From: Ehretia macrophylla
Taxonomy: Eukaryota > Streptophyta > Magnoliopsida > Boraginales > Ehretiaceae
DNA length: 64,000 nucleotides
Reading direction: 5' to 3'
Assembly: GCA_037974665.1 (NCBI GenBank)
Contig: CM075768.1
Location: forward strand, 3,188,501 to 3,252,500
Part shown: piece by piece, positions 48,460 through 59,950 of the stretch
How positions within the stretch are numbered: position 1 is the stretch's first letter
How the letters are laid out: each line of letters begins with the position of its first letter
Made by a program: the position numbers and the translations under genes
The notes under the pieces: model-generated
The model's input: the letters and a program-made list of their open reading frames with translations, nothing else
Told to the model about the DNA's origin: nothing
Database searches by the model: none

Positions 48460-49050
48460 TTCTCCTCGTATCAAGACTGGACATTGATGAGTTTGGCAAG
48501 ACCGACATGTAGTTACTGATGTGTTTGTATTTTTGGGGTTTTATTACATGCATTGTTAGAGGCATTTGTGCTTAATTGATTGCATTTATAAGTCATTTTT
48601 AGTATTTATTGATAAATCGAATTTATTCATGTTTAATGCTAAAATGATCTATTAATATAAATTTTGTGATTTAGGTGAGGTTCCTTATGAAGAAGTGGTG
48701 TTTGTGATGAAGAACTAGGCCTAAATGAAAAAAAGAGGAGAAAATTGGGAAAAAAAATATAAAGCCAATAAAAAGAAAGAAGGAGAAAAAAAACAAAAAA
48801 AAAATAATAATAGAAGGAAGCCTTGGCCAAAAGTTGGCCGTTAGTCACGTGGCCGAATTGGCTATTTGTCAAGGCCAAAATGGCATTTTTTTAAGCAAAA
48901 AGTTTTTTTTTGTTAATTTTTTATTATTTGCTTGATCTTTGATTCTCACCATTTCTTTTGACCAATATCAATATTTTTTTTGTCGAAAAGACCAATATAT
49001 ATAACATTAAAAACTAGATTTGAGTACATTAGCTAACCCCTACTAGGTCA
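47429..49050. other. Intergenic, no gene seen
   Basis: AT-rich sequence without recognisable protein or RNA genes. It holds a TA repeat at about 48427-48457 and A/T-rich tracts. A local repeat of GTTGGCC / GTGGCCGAATTGGC wording at about 48833-48880 is too short to interpret. Confidence 0.5.
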
Positions 49051-49330
49051 GTATCCCTTATTACAAGAGAGGATAATTCAAGTAGAAGAGAACTAAAATT
49101 ATTAAAAAGTAATTGACCTATCCTAACTGCACGTGCAACCCAGTCTATCATGCTCCGAGCCTAGAACCCCAGGCCTACAGACGAGACTAGTGTTGTAGGC
49201 ATAAGAAAATAACTACTTGGGTCTTTTTTCTATTGGCCCAAAATAGTTAACCCAAGTTATTCTTTATACCCACAACACTTACTTATAAACCACACACAAA
49301 CACTATATTCCACCGACGTGGGATATTACA
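49051..49330 (-). mobile_element. Possible TRIM/LTR-type repeat fragment
   Basis: On the minus strand it starts TGTAATATCCCACGTCGG at 49330, continuing GTGGAATATAGTGTTTG. The TGT...CCCACRTCGG wording is typical of small plant LTR/TRIM repeats. No second LTR, primer site or target duplication was found, and the left limit is a guess. Confidence 0.3.
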
Positions 49331-49342
49331 CAGTTTTCCACT

Positions 49343-49577
49343 TTATTCGCTAATTAGCTGATCCAACGAAAGAAGGAGACCAACTACTAACGATAGAATT
49401 AAGTGTGAGTTGTGGACTATTGAGGAAATCCTCCAGTTCCACAAAGAAGAACATGTAAAGGCCTTGATAACTGCAGCAGGATCCGATTCGTTAATTGCTG
49501 ACACAGGACCTTTATAGGTTGCGAGAAGCAAACAAGCGGATTGACACGCCAGTACCTCAACCTAACAAGGATTAGTA
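49343..49577 (-). pseudogene. LINE RNase H domain, C-terminal half
   Basis: Minus strand, LACQSACLLLATYKGP then VSAINESDPAAVIKAFTC, matching the RVT_3-type RNase H domain at the end of plant LINE ORF2 (EAxACxxALxxA ... ESDxxxVVxAL). Its N-terminal half is on the far side of the solo LTR (52886-53010), so one domain was split by the LTR insertion. Confidence 0.6.
49573..49577. repeat. Target-site duplication, left (TAGTA)
   Basis: Five bases TAGTA directly before the solo LTR; identical to 52886-52890 on its other side. Confidence 0.9.
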
Positions 49578-52500
49578 TGTGATACCCCAAACTCGGCACA
49601 TATTTAATAGCATTTAGTTGCATTTAAAGTTCATTTAAATTGCATCTTATTGACCAACCTTCTTTGGCTAAACTTGTTGACTTTTCATCTACATTGACCA
49701 ACTAGGACAATGTGAGAATTTTGAAATGTTTAATGAAGGGCAAACTTGGGATTAGAAACAAAAGTGCAAGGTTAAGTTAGTCAAATTTTGGGTCAACTTT
49801 GGAATTAAATCTGAACCAATTGGGGAAGAGTTAGGTATCAAATTATATATGGTTAGAAAACTCTTGAGTCTAGTTTCTAAGGCTTCAAACCGTTCGTGAA
49901 TTGGAGTTTTCTAGAAGAAGTTATGGCCGTTTTCGTAAAGTGGCATGGTGCTGTTTTGGTTTATGCGGGTTGACTGAAGCTTTGACCCTTTGACCTTTCA
50001 TTTAAGTATTGACCAAGCCAAAACAAAACACAAAATCAGCTTTTCTTCTTCCCTTCCACCCGTGACCAAGCCAAGCCCATGAATAGTAAACCCTTGCACA
50101 TTTTTGCTTATATTTGGAGTTAGAGTTGGAACCAAGACGCAAACCAAACATTTTCGGACTCGTGTCGACATCTAGCATCTTTCTACCGATCATTTTTGCC
50201 TTTATTTTGCGAAATAAATGTGAGGGAATTTTTTTATCAAATCTTGCAAAGTTCATTTTTATGTTATAAAATGCTAGGATTACATTTGTATCTTGCTAAA
50301 TAGGTGTTAGAGAAGACTTTAACCGATTAATTTCTTATATAGAACATATGTTGTTGAAATTGGCTATTTTGAGTTGTTTAATGATTTATATGCCTAAGTT
50401 GTGTTTAATCTTGATTCTAAGCTTTTATATAATGCTCATATGTGTTAATGAACCTATCTAGCATGATAAAATAGCTTGGGATTGCAAAATGGAGCAAAAA
50501 AAATAGAGAATGAAGCTTGCTGAATTTTTCTGTTTTTGGGCGTTTTGGGGCTGTTTCGTTGTGCAGTTTTGTGCACCCATTAGATTGCCTATTTTATGCT
50601 ATTATATGGTTTATAAGCCTTCTATTATATAGGGAAAAATGTTGGTAGTTGAAGGGGCATGTTGGTTTGACTTGGAGATATGTTTTAGTGGTTATTTTGA
50701 ATCTATTTGACTAGTTTAAGTGCACTTATGTACTCTTATGTGTTGTGTGAATTGAATATGATTTATGGTCGTTCTAATTGCTAATGTTTATATGCCTATC
50801 GAATTGTGGGGTTAATCAGAGAATATTTAATGTGTTGTTTAAAGTAGTGAATGCAACGCATGCTAAACAATGAGATATATTGTTAGTTGTGTGAGTTCAA
50901 TGGAATCAAATAAAGATGAATAAGTTAATGGAATTGTGAACTAGTGTTAGTTGAAAATGAATATATAACTTCTTAAGAAAATAATAGATTGTATTGTATA
51001 ATGATAATTGAAGGAATGATACATTTGGAGCATATTGAAGAAATCCTTGGCTAATTCTCACAGGTTTGGTTGTAATAAGGTGATGAATTTTGCACTTCTT
51101 TTGTGAATATAAAGTTTATGCCAAAACATGAGATTTCTAGATTTGATGCTAATGGCTTATGAATTGATTAAAACTTGCTTTATATGTTTCCTACATGTTG
51201 TAGAGACTATATTTATGCAATTATTTAGTTTTTTAAACGGTTGAATTCGATTGTTTGATTGTAGGGCATGAATAGTGATGAAATTTTAGGGTTTTGAGAA
51301 AATGTGCCTTATAGCTTGATTCAATGCTTCAATTAGGTGCTTTAGATATTAATGAAGGTAGATTAATGACCTCGTGAGGTTTAATTGCTCGTAACTTAGT
51401 AAAAATGCGAATTTAGCGACTTTTAGAAAAGGGCTTTCGGGTGTAATGCAAATCCGGGTTGATTTGGACATCACTTTTGGTATTCTTAGGCTATATGGGT
51501 GCTAGATATGCTTTTTTAACTCGTGGTTGAGTTTCGATTAGGGTACGTATAGTACAAGCTCACTCGCGGTTAAGTTACAAAGGGGGAAAGTAAAAAATTT
51601 ACTGTTTAACACATCTAATGCCTTGTAATTGTTTATTATGTGGTTAAAGGCACTTTTAAGTTGATTGTGAGCTTTTAGTAAAGTTTCGTGAGAAATATGC
51701 AATTTACCCCTTTGTATTCATTTAGTTGATATTATGCTAATGCTTATATTTTTAACTATTTTCGAGGGCAACCTACTTTGTTGTCCCTCCTAAGTAATAT
51801 TTCTTTACAATGTTGTTATATTGTCATTGGTTAAAGTGCATTACATAGTGGTTGCGCAACCATAGTGTTAGGGGCGGATGTATTGGATATCGGCTGGGCG
51901 GCAGCGAGCTTGCCAGTAGATATTCGATTTCCGTGCTCTAGTCCCTCACTCGCCTGGTCTGGAGATTGCCAGGGGGTGTTGGGTCGTAAGATTCTCGAGA
52001 TACATCTGGAGTACACCCATTGGAGTGTTTGGGGTTATGCCGGCACTTTGATTGAGGTTTGAGGATTGAGGTTCGTGGTTCGTGATTGAAGGTCAAGTGA
52101 ATTATGGAGTGTTGGGTTAAAGTGAATCGTATCCTTTCTAATGTATGGTATCTTATTGTTTATTCGTACTTTAGTTACTTAACTGCTTTATATGTATTAA
52201 CTGCTGCATTGCACGCCTCGGTAAACTATATCCCTTACTGGGCAATTATGGTTGCTCATATCTCGCTAACATGTTTCAGAAGGTGCAGTTGGAGGAGGAG
52301 TTGCCTTGATTGTTGTGTGCTATTGCTTGAGGTTGGGATGTTGTTTGTAGATTATGTGAAGATCTTGCCTGTATTATGTTATGTTCTATTTTGTGCCTAT
52401 GGGCTTGTATATATTTGGAGTTGTTGAAGAATTGTAATAGCTAGGTTAATGTATGGCTTGAATGGTAGTGGATTGTAATAGCTTATCTTTACTTTCCTTT

Positions 52501-52885
52501 ATGCTGCTTGCTTGTGTGTTAATGAAAGTTAGTAATTGTTTGGCTTTAGTTTATAAGAAAGTCTAATTGATAATATAGAGTTGTATGATAAGCGGATAAA
52601 AGACGAGCTTCAAGGATAATTAATTGCATGCTTGTATGTGGTTATAATGTCTTGTTTTGCTTAAGGCTCGGATGACTTTGAAGCTGTGTAGTGGCGGTGT
52701 TACAGTCGGTGATTGTGGTGGTTTTGTGATGGCGATTTTATTTGCTGTTTACAGGTTTCCAAATAGTCCACGGTACAAAGGAAACTCCGTCCGTTTTCCC
52801 TAAAATTTGTGACCAAGTTTGGTAATGGGATGAGTATAGATTTTTTAATAGAATTCCCGATCTCGTGAGGGGTCGGGGCATTACA
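49578..52885 (+). mobile_element. Gypsy solo LTR, 3308 bp, complete
   Basis: Starts TGTGATACCCCAAACTCGG and ends GGTCGGGGCATTACA, and is flanked by a perfect TAGTA duplication. No internal retroelement sequence remains, so it is a solo LTR made by recombination between the two LTRs. Related LTRs lie at 1566-4275, 4276-6277 (inverted) and 12280-13845 (inverted); shared blocks include GGGCAACCTACTTTGTTGTC (about 51767) and GGAGTACACCCATTGGAGTG (about 52008). The reading frames inside show no protein homology. Confidence 0.9.
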
Positions 52886-53851
52886 TAGTACACCTAACCA
52901 AGTGTGCCTGACCATCTATGATACAAACCGTGGAATCATGAACGACCACTGTTATGCCTTCCAGGGAGTCAGGACTAACAAACGAAGCGTTTGAATTTTA
53001 GCGTACTTGGAGGGGAAAAAACCCAAGCACGGGGTATTTTAACACGAGATTGAGATTCTATAGATAGCCCTATAGAATCTAGTGGAAATGCCGGAGTTTC
53101 CCTTAGCTCCTACTCACTATAAAGTCTATCTCTGACAAGTAGAATTGGATATCCGATAGACTAACATGTCAGAAACAACAGGTTGGCCACATATTCGCAG
53201 AGGAGATGAAGTGTCTCACATGAACAAAGGATGTTGAAGATCTATGTAACAAGCCTGGTGATATGTTGATTAGCCACTCGCAACTGAAGAAGGGAGGCAA
53301 ACCAAAGACTCTGCGTCCACGGATAATAGAAAGGACATGTTCCACGGTTTCTACCTTGGTCTGGCATATTTGACATAAAGGGGAAGGGGCACAGTGATAC
53401 CGAAAGAGATTTTCATGGGTGTCCAGAGCACCACGACTAGCTGGCCAAATAAAGTATTTGGTACTTGGGGAGATGTTTGAAGTCCAGATGTTTGCGGGGG
53501 AGATGAAGTGTCTCATATGAACAAAGGATGTTGAAGATCCATGTATCAAGCCTGGTGATATGTTGATCAACCACTCACAACTGAAGAGGGGAAGCAAACC
53601 AAATATGTTGTGTCCATGGATAACAGAAAAGTACATGTTCCACGATTTCCACCTCGGTCTGGCATATTTGACATAAGGGGGAAGGGGCATAGTGATGCTG
53701 AAAGAGATTTTCTTGGGTAGCCGGAGACCACGGTAGGCTCACCAGATAAAGTGTTTGTTACTTGGGGAGATGTCTGTAGCCTAAATGTCGGTCCACAGTT
53801 AAAAGGAACCTGATAAGAGGAGCATGCTTCCGAGGTGCAAGGCGAAGGATC
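52886..53851 (-). pseudogene. LINE zinc-binding domain (duplicated) and RNase H start
   Basis: Minus strand. 53169-53690 is a 173-codon open frame containing two copies of a zinc-binding RT module, each with CxxC-type CQICQTKVETVEHVL or its diverged twin, then FGLPPFFSCEWLINISPGLL and a SFVHVRHFIS tail. 52886-53010 encodes VSPDSLEGITVVVHDS and IIDGQAHLV, the start of an RNase H domain completed beyond the solo LTR at 49577. A LINE would need both for replication; this copy is frameshifted. Confidence 0.65.
53203..53796. repeat. 297-bp tandem duplication in LINE
   Basis: Unit 1 is 53203-53499 and unit 2 is 53500-53796, both starting GAGATGAAGTGTCTCA. The length is divisible by three, so the frame passes through both. 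The copies differ at many positions, so the duplication is not recent. Confidence 0.85.
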
Positions 53852-55239
53852 TGTAAGGCAAATATACTTAAGAGGAGGGTGAATTAAGTATGTAGCTAAT
53901 GACTACCAATTAAAATTTCAATAAGAACAATTTATATTCTAGCAAGCAAATTATCAAACACTTAGAAAGCACCAAAATGAAAGCAAGGAAATAAAAAGGA
54001 TAGAAGACGAACACAACGATTTATGGTGGTTCGCTAATCTACATCCACCACCTAAGCTTGCCTCCCCTTTAAGATTTCTACTAGCTCCATTAGTAGTGCC
54101 TCTTCACAAGTTGGTGAAGCACAAACCAACAATACAAGTTTCTCTTGAGTCCACAAGAGTAGTACAATCCTCTTCACTTCCTTGAATCCACAAAGAAGAT
54201 TTAAAGTACTCGCTATACAATGATTCTCTCAAAGCTATATTAGTGTTTATCTCACAATAAGAGTAAATAAATAATGAGTACAATGAACACTTTTCAAGAG
54301 TAGATGGATACAATTTGACGCTTTTGAGTGCTCAATTGACTTGCAAGTTAAAGCTCAATAAATGATCAAGCAAATGTGTTTTGAAGATATAAAAGCTATA
54401 GAGCAATTGCTTGATGTTATAAGAAGTGTTTTTAGCATTGGGAGTGTTTGAATATTTGTAGAAAATGGTTTCCAACGGTCATAAACAGTAAAATTTTCAA
54501 ACACATGATCCAGTCGGTCGAGGGAGTCGGTTGAGTCCCTCGTCCGACTGCCCCTGGAGGAGTCGGTCGAGGGGAATTGGTCGAGGGACTCGACCGACTT
54601 GACTCAACCGACTTGCTCCTGCATTCCATAGATGAGTCAGTTGAGAGATCCTTGACTAACTGATTATTCCAACTCAAATGGATTTGCTATAGGCAAGTGG
54701 AGAGACAAGTTTAAAAAGCGTTTTTGCAAATTATAAACTAGTTTAAGATAAAAACACAACAAGACAAACGCTCAAAAACACATTTTAGAACAATGTTTTT
54801 GAAATCAAAACTTTGTCAACAAATCTTTTAGAATAGTTTTCAAAAACAAGTTTTAAAGAAGGTTTGTTTGAGCTTTACCGAGCAAATTAAAGTCACTCGA
54901 CATATTATTTGCTGGTACCCTTTATGACGCCACGTCTCCCCTTATAATTCCCTCTTCTTTCTTTGAATCTTCAAGTCTTGATTCTTGAAATAAGATCTTC
55001 ACTTCTTTAGCTCTTCAAGATTTCATTTATTCTTTTGGAAAGATCTTACCAATCTTAGTACTTCAACCTTGATGGCATTGATAAGCTTGTGCTAGCCATT
55101 TTTTCAAGCATGATCATTTCCCAATTTAAGACTAACCTCAAACATATAGAACTTATATAATCATGATTAGTCATTAGATCATCATTAGCTTAAGATTTAG
55201 TTATCATCAAAATATGAGATTAACACCCTAAGGCTAACA
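53852..55239 (-). mobile_element. Sirevirus-like copia 3' LTR
   Basis: Minus-strand LTR, 1388 bp: starts TGTTAGCCTTAGGGTG at 55239 and ends ATATTTGCCTTACA at 53852. It is directly preceded (higher coordinates) by the polypurine tract AAAAAAGGGGAGAT (55240-55253), with the ATCATCAAAAAAGGGGAGA wording seen in Sirevirus-type (SIRE1) elements. It contains a cluster of CGGTCGAG-type boxes at 54513-54620. The frames inside it are shadows. Confidence 0.75.
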
Positions 55240-55935
55240 ATCTCCCCTTTTTTGATGATGACAAAATCTTACACGATAATGCATAATGGGAATAACAAGC
55301 AAGGCATAAATAAGATAAGCATGAACACAAATAGGAAGCTCCCCCTTACTAAGTGCATATCAAGTTTGCTTTCCTTCAAGCAAGACTCCCCCTCACTCAA
55401 TGTATATTTTCAAATCAACACATATATCCTAATACATGCATTCATACATCTTAAACACATGCATTCATATATATTTCATTCATATTCCCAATGCATTCAT
55501 TCATCTCAAACATCTCAACATATGCATTCATATATATATATATATATATATCCCATTCATATTCCTAATACATCTCAATATATGCATTTCATATATTCTT
55601 CCCTTTTTTGACATCATCAAAGGACCCTAGCATAATGGGAGGACAGATAACACTCCCCCTGGATATATGAACAAAGAGATGAACACAATTTGTCACAAAC
55701 TTAGCACAAGAAGCATCATAGCAACCTATAGCAAACCATCCACAGATATAGTAGAACCATAACAATCATAAGAGATGCAATTTAGATAAAGAACATCAAA
55801 AGATAAGCTAAAGGTACTTTAAAGTTAAGTTCCACAGTTATGCTAAGATTAAAAGGCTAAAAGTTTTGGTTTTGAAAAACATGAAGGAATGTATGCAAAA
55901 AAAAGTTTTGAGAAGACTTGGGCAGTAAAACTTCA
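55240..55935 (-). other. Sirevirus-like 3' internal region
   Basis: Non-coding region upstream of the LTR on the minus strand, with repeated polypurine-like blocks (plus-strand CTCCCCCTTACTAAG at about 55341, GACTCCCCCTCACTC at 55385, CACTCCCCCTGGATA at 55651) and repeated ATGCATTCAT motifs. Multiple polypurine tracts before the 3' LTR are known in Sireviruses. A short TA repeat lies at about 55530-55551. No coding remains of its gag-pol were seen in the window. Confidence 0.55.
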
Positions 55936-56181
55936 ATCTTCTTTGTCGTCAACCTCATCCTCCTCGCCATCCTCATCATTAAGCTCATCTTGGTAATCCT
56001 CATATGCAGGTTGAGGTAGAACATTTTGGTAGTTTGGAGGCATGGGAGACATTCATCCATTCTCCTAAATCCAAGCAGTATAGCCATAAACCCATTGATT
56101 TAAGTTACTCACTTGGATACAAACAGTCTCCATATCTTTCTTCATTGTCTTATGCTGAAGATTCATCTGTTTCCAAAGTGA
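55936..56181 (-). pseudogene. Fragment of retrotransposon ORF, acidic end
   Basis: Minus strand downstream of the gypsy LTR: LWKQMNLQHKTMKKDMETVC, then NLNQWVYGYTAWI and, in another frame, AYEDYQDELNDEDGEEDEVD before a stop. It has the look of the coiled-coil end of an ORF in Athila-like plant elements. I cannot tell whether it is 3' flank or the start of the same gypsy element. Confidence 0.4.
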
Positions 56182-56858
56182 TGATACGAACTTGGCCAAC
56201 ATGTGTCGAGACCCAACACCAAGATTGGTAAAACAAACCCAAGATCTTTCAAGAATGGATGAAAACAGCGACCCTTTGCTTTGCAAAGCAAGAACTTTGG
56301 TATGATTGATGACAACACAACAGGGATGAAAAATTCGTTTGATAAGTCGAGGTTGAATGCCACAACAGTTATCTTGATAAGTTCAGAAGAGTTTCTTGAA
56401 GAACTCAAAGGAGAATAATATCACAATTTAGATAAGTTCAGAAGAGTTATCTAACTTTTATTTCACCAAAATCAGCCTTATATAGGCAAAGAACAAATAA
56501 GTTTCCTATTTGGAAAAGAACTCCTAAACCTTATCCCAATTAGGAAAAAATGTGAATAGTAACTAGGTCAAAGGAAGTAGACTTGGAGGCCAAAAAGACT
56601 CCTTCCTCTTGTGAATTTGACTCAAGATTGGATTTAGAGTTATCCAATCACCTAATTTTCGTTCATAGTGGACTCTAGAGAATAAACTAGAATTCAAATC
56701 AAACTGAAACTAAAACTAAGATAGAATTACAAAGAAATCAAATCTTGACCAAATCTTCCAAGCTTCTTGAAACTTCTTGAAGAATCTTGAATTTCTTGAA
56801 ACTTGAAAACAAAATCTTGACTTGATTCTTTGTTCTAAAAAATGCCCAAATGATTCAT
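56182..56858 (-). mobile_element. Gypsy LTR, about 680 bp, minus strand
   Basis: Same LTR family as 7403-8080. On the minus strand it begins soon after the pol stop codon (CATTTGGGCATTTTTTAG), carries a TATA-like TGCCTATATAAGGCTG (about 56480), and ends TTCGTATCA at 56182, where resemblance to the other copy also stops. Confidence 0.65.
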
Positions 56859-57622
56859 TGAATGTGGGCGTGTTGTAAGGCTGGTTCTTGGCTATCTTTT
56901 GAGTCAACTTGGATGAGTAAAACCAGCCTTTGTGCACCCTTATTAGCCAACTCATTTTCATCTTGTAGTAGAACTCTTTGGACAAAGTTATTAAGCTCTT
57001 CTTTGAACCTTTTAGCTCGAGCCCTCGTCACTGGCCTAACTGGTACTTGAATTGGATCTTGAATTGTCCTTGCAGCCTTGATATCCTCATCAAGTGATTT
57101 GCCCCAACTGTTGATTTTACGATTCATGGAACGTTTTAAACCAGTCCTCATTTCAGCCATAGTTGTAATAATCCTATCTGTGTCAGACATAGAAGCAGTA
57201 GAAGCAGACGGAGGCACATTAGATCCAGAACTAATACTAACACCCGAACTTGAACCAATACCGCGTCGAAGATCTTTTTTTCTCCGTGCACTTTCTCTAG
57301 ATAGATCCAATACATGTTGCAAGGCTTATTCTTTAGCTTCCATCTCATCAGATCCCCTCTCAACTTCATCTTCTCCCACTGTTGGTGCTACAGGGGCCTT
57401 CTTCTTCTTGCTTTTCTTAGCAAGTGTTTGGTCCACAATTTCTTGCTGAGTAGATTCAGATAAAGCTCCATAATCAAATTGATTGAGTATTTGACCATGA
57501 TAGTTATACAGTTACATCCATCTCATAGTCGCACGGTTAAAATACCACATGTGATGGAATGCTTGCACATTCCCTTGTAATGACACATTAAAATACTCAA
57601 AGATCCTAGTGAGGGGTGTAGC
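56859..57622 (-). pseudogene. Gypsy/Athila-like ORF end
   Basis: Minus-strand open piece of 155 codons (57322-56855): MQHVLDLSRESARRKKDLRR, a Ser-rich stretch, DRIITTMAEMRTGLKRSM, then VPVRPVTRARAKRFKEELNN and NFVQRVLLQDENEL. The R-P-V-T-R-A-R-A-K-R-F wording is usual at the end of plant gypsy polyproteins. Upstream (57336-57480) another frame reads ESTQQEIVDQTLAKKSKKKK, like the plant-transposon-protein ORF of Athila-type elements. It is cut at 57622 by the copia LTR. Confidence 0.65.
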
Positions 57623-59936
57623 TGTTAGAGATATGCCCTAATGCTATATATTTGGATGACATATATTGGGGCATTTTGACATTTACTTGTATATTATGGC
57701 ATTCGTGTCTATATGTCTGTTTTCATATTGACATAATTAGGACATTCATCTTCTTCTTCTTTACGTGTATGAATGAGTCCATAGTATTTTCATTAGAGGA
57801 ATGTATTCTAAAAGCGTTTAGAATATGTTGGCGTATTTCCTTAATATGATAAAAATACTTAAAATATTCATAGTCCTTAGATTATTTGATTGAGACTTTA
57901 ATAATCAATTACGGACTATCACATGTGTTGTTACCTTTGATTAACATAGGGATGTTAATGATAAAGGATGGTGAGCCACGTGCCATAACAGCATAGCGAT
58001 GCGACTAACAAACATGTGGATGACTATTAGTTGAATAGATCATTGAATGTGACGTGAATAACAAATTACATGACTTTGGATTAATAATTTGTTATTCGTT
58101 GCGATTGTGCATGTAATCCTTAGACTTGAGACATTACGGTTGTCATATGTATTAGAGTTTGATTCTAGCTTTTGGACAATAATTGTTTCGACAAACGAGA
58201 TGAGATACGTCCTCTCGCAGTTTCATTCGTCTGGTATAGTGATTGACAAGTAGTGGTCAAGAGATGATCCATTAACCTCCGGCGTGAGGCGATGTCCTAT
58301 GCGGTCTAAACTTGGTTGTTTAATGAGGAAATCCTTGGCCAAGGTATGAATGATGGAGAAAAGGTTTTCCATGTGTCATCTCTCATTACACCAATTAGAT
58401 CTATGCATAGTATCGAGTTTATGAACTTAATCGTATCATGGTTCTTGCTCGACGGACAATTAATGGAAGGATTGGATTGCACGATAATCGGCGACTATAA
58501 ATAGATTCACAAGAAATTGACTTCATTACCGTATATATTGTCTTGATATGTTACTAGGCGTCACTCTAGAACGTGAGGGTATTCCGAGAATGACGGAGAC
58601 ATTTTCGGAATAGATTGAAAGGGTTTAATCGTCCCTCATTGCTATACGGTGGTGAATCTAGAGAGTCACACACGTTTGAGTATCATGAATAGAGTTTCTA
58701 TAATGAGCTTACAATGAGTTTGGAAACATTAAAGAGTTAACGTTGTTGTATTTGGTCATTAAGTTGTAATGGACCAAAAGTGTAATTATTGAAGGTGTTG
58801 GGGCCAAAGTATAAATATGAAAAGTTAGTTTCCAATTAATTAATCTAATATTGATTAGGATTAATTATAATCCAATGGCCAAGATTTGATCTTATTTGAA
58901 TTCTATGGCTCGGATTTAATTGGCAAGTTAGTGGAGAATTACATATTTTTCCACTAACGTATACAACACACTATATATATATATATATATATATATAGAT
59001 AGATATATATAAGAGATATATATTATATGCCTACACATTACAATAAGTTTGGAAACGTTAAAGAGTTAACGTTATTGTGTTTGGTCATTAAAACGTAATG
59101 GGCAAAAAGTGTAATTATTGAAAGTATTGGAGCCAAAGTATAAATATGGAAAGTTAGTTTCCAATTAATTAATCTAATATTGATTAGGATTAATTATAAT
59201 CTAAGGCCAAGATTTGATCTTGACTAGATCTATGGCTAGGATTTATTGTGGCAAGGATAATGGATAATTCCATAATTTTCCACTATCTAATATACTTATA
59301 TTATATTGTTGCACAAGACACAAAGGTGCATTGGAGGCATATATGTTGGGAATGCACAAGACACTAGGATGCATTGGAGACATGTATGTATGGAATGCAC
59401 AAGACACAAGTATGCATAGGAAAAATATATGCAAATAAAGCAAAAGAAAAAAATCAGTTTTTTTTACTTAACACTCAAGAGCAAAAAATCTGAATTTTTC
59501 TCTCTCTCTCTATGCTCTCTCCATTTTCGACCAAGAGAAGAGTTCTTGGGCAGAATTTTTCTCTTGCTCTCTACACTTGTGTAAGCTCATATCTCCAACT
59601 AAATAGCTAGTACAAAGATTTGGTTTGTGGAGAAGAAGCTCTTGGATGCTCGTGTGGACGAACTAGACCTTTTGCACGTGTGAAAGACATGGTCATCATT
59701 CTTGTGGTGCTTCTTCATTCCTTTGGCTAGATCTTCAAGAGGTATACCTTGATAACTCTTGTTCATTCATATATATGCTTATATATGTAGTAGATATGTT
59801 GATTACATGGACTAGACATAAGGTATTATGGTGAATACAAATGATATGTGTTGCTGAAAATTTTTGAAATCAAGTTTTTGCTTCCACCTAGCTCAATATA
59901 TGTTGTGATTCACCTCTTGTAAGCACGATCCTTTCA
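57623..59936 (+). mobile_element. Copia 5' LTR (copy C)
   Basis: Starts TGTTAGAGATATGCCCTAATGC and ends CGATCCTTTCA two bases before a primer-binding site, so both edges are firm (2314 bp). Same family as the LTRs at 15483 and 18546. It contains a 329-bp internal tandem duplication and a TA tract. It is inserted in the minus-strand gypsy ORF; the left flank is GTAGC, with its partner beyond the window. Confidence 0.85.
58712..59290. repeat. 329-bp tandem duplication inside LTR copy C
   Basis: The segment starting CAATGAGTTTGGAAACATTA at 58712 recurs at 59041 (CAATAAGTTTGGAAACGTTA), offset 329 bases, and resemblance runs to about 59290, including TTAGTTTCCAATTAATTAAT in both. LTR copies A and B have this segment only once. 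Confidence 0.85.
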
Positions 59937-59938
59937 AG

Positions 59939-59950
59939 TGGTATCAGAGC
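59939..59950 (+). other. Primer-binding site, initiator Met tRNA type
   Basis: TGGTATCAGAGC, complementary to the 3' end of plant initiator methionine tRNA, two bases after the LTR end. It primes minus-strand DNA synthesis in copia elements. Confidence 0.9.

Noticed and set aside
52900..53040. Possible 5S-rRNA-containing (Cassandra-type) sequence
   Set aside because: The wording does not match the conserved 5S internal promoter; on the minus strand it fits the start of a LINE RNase H domain.
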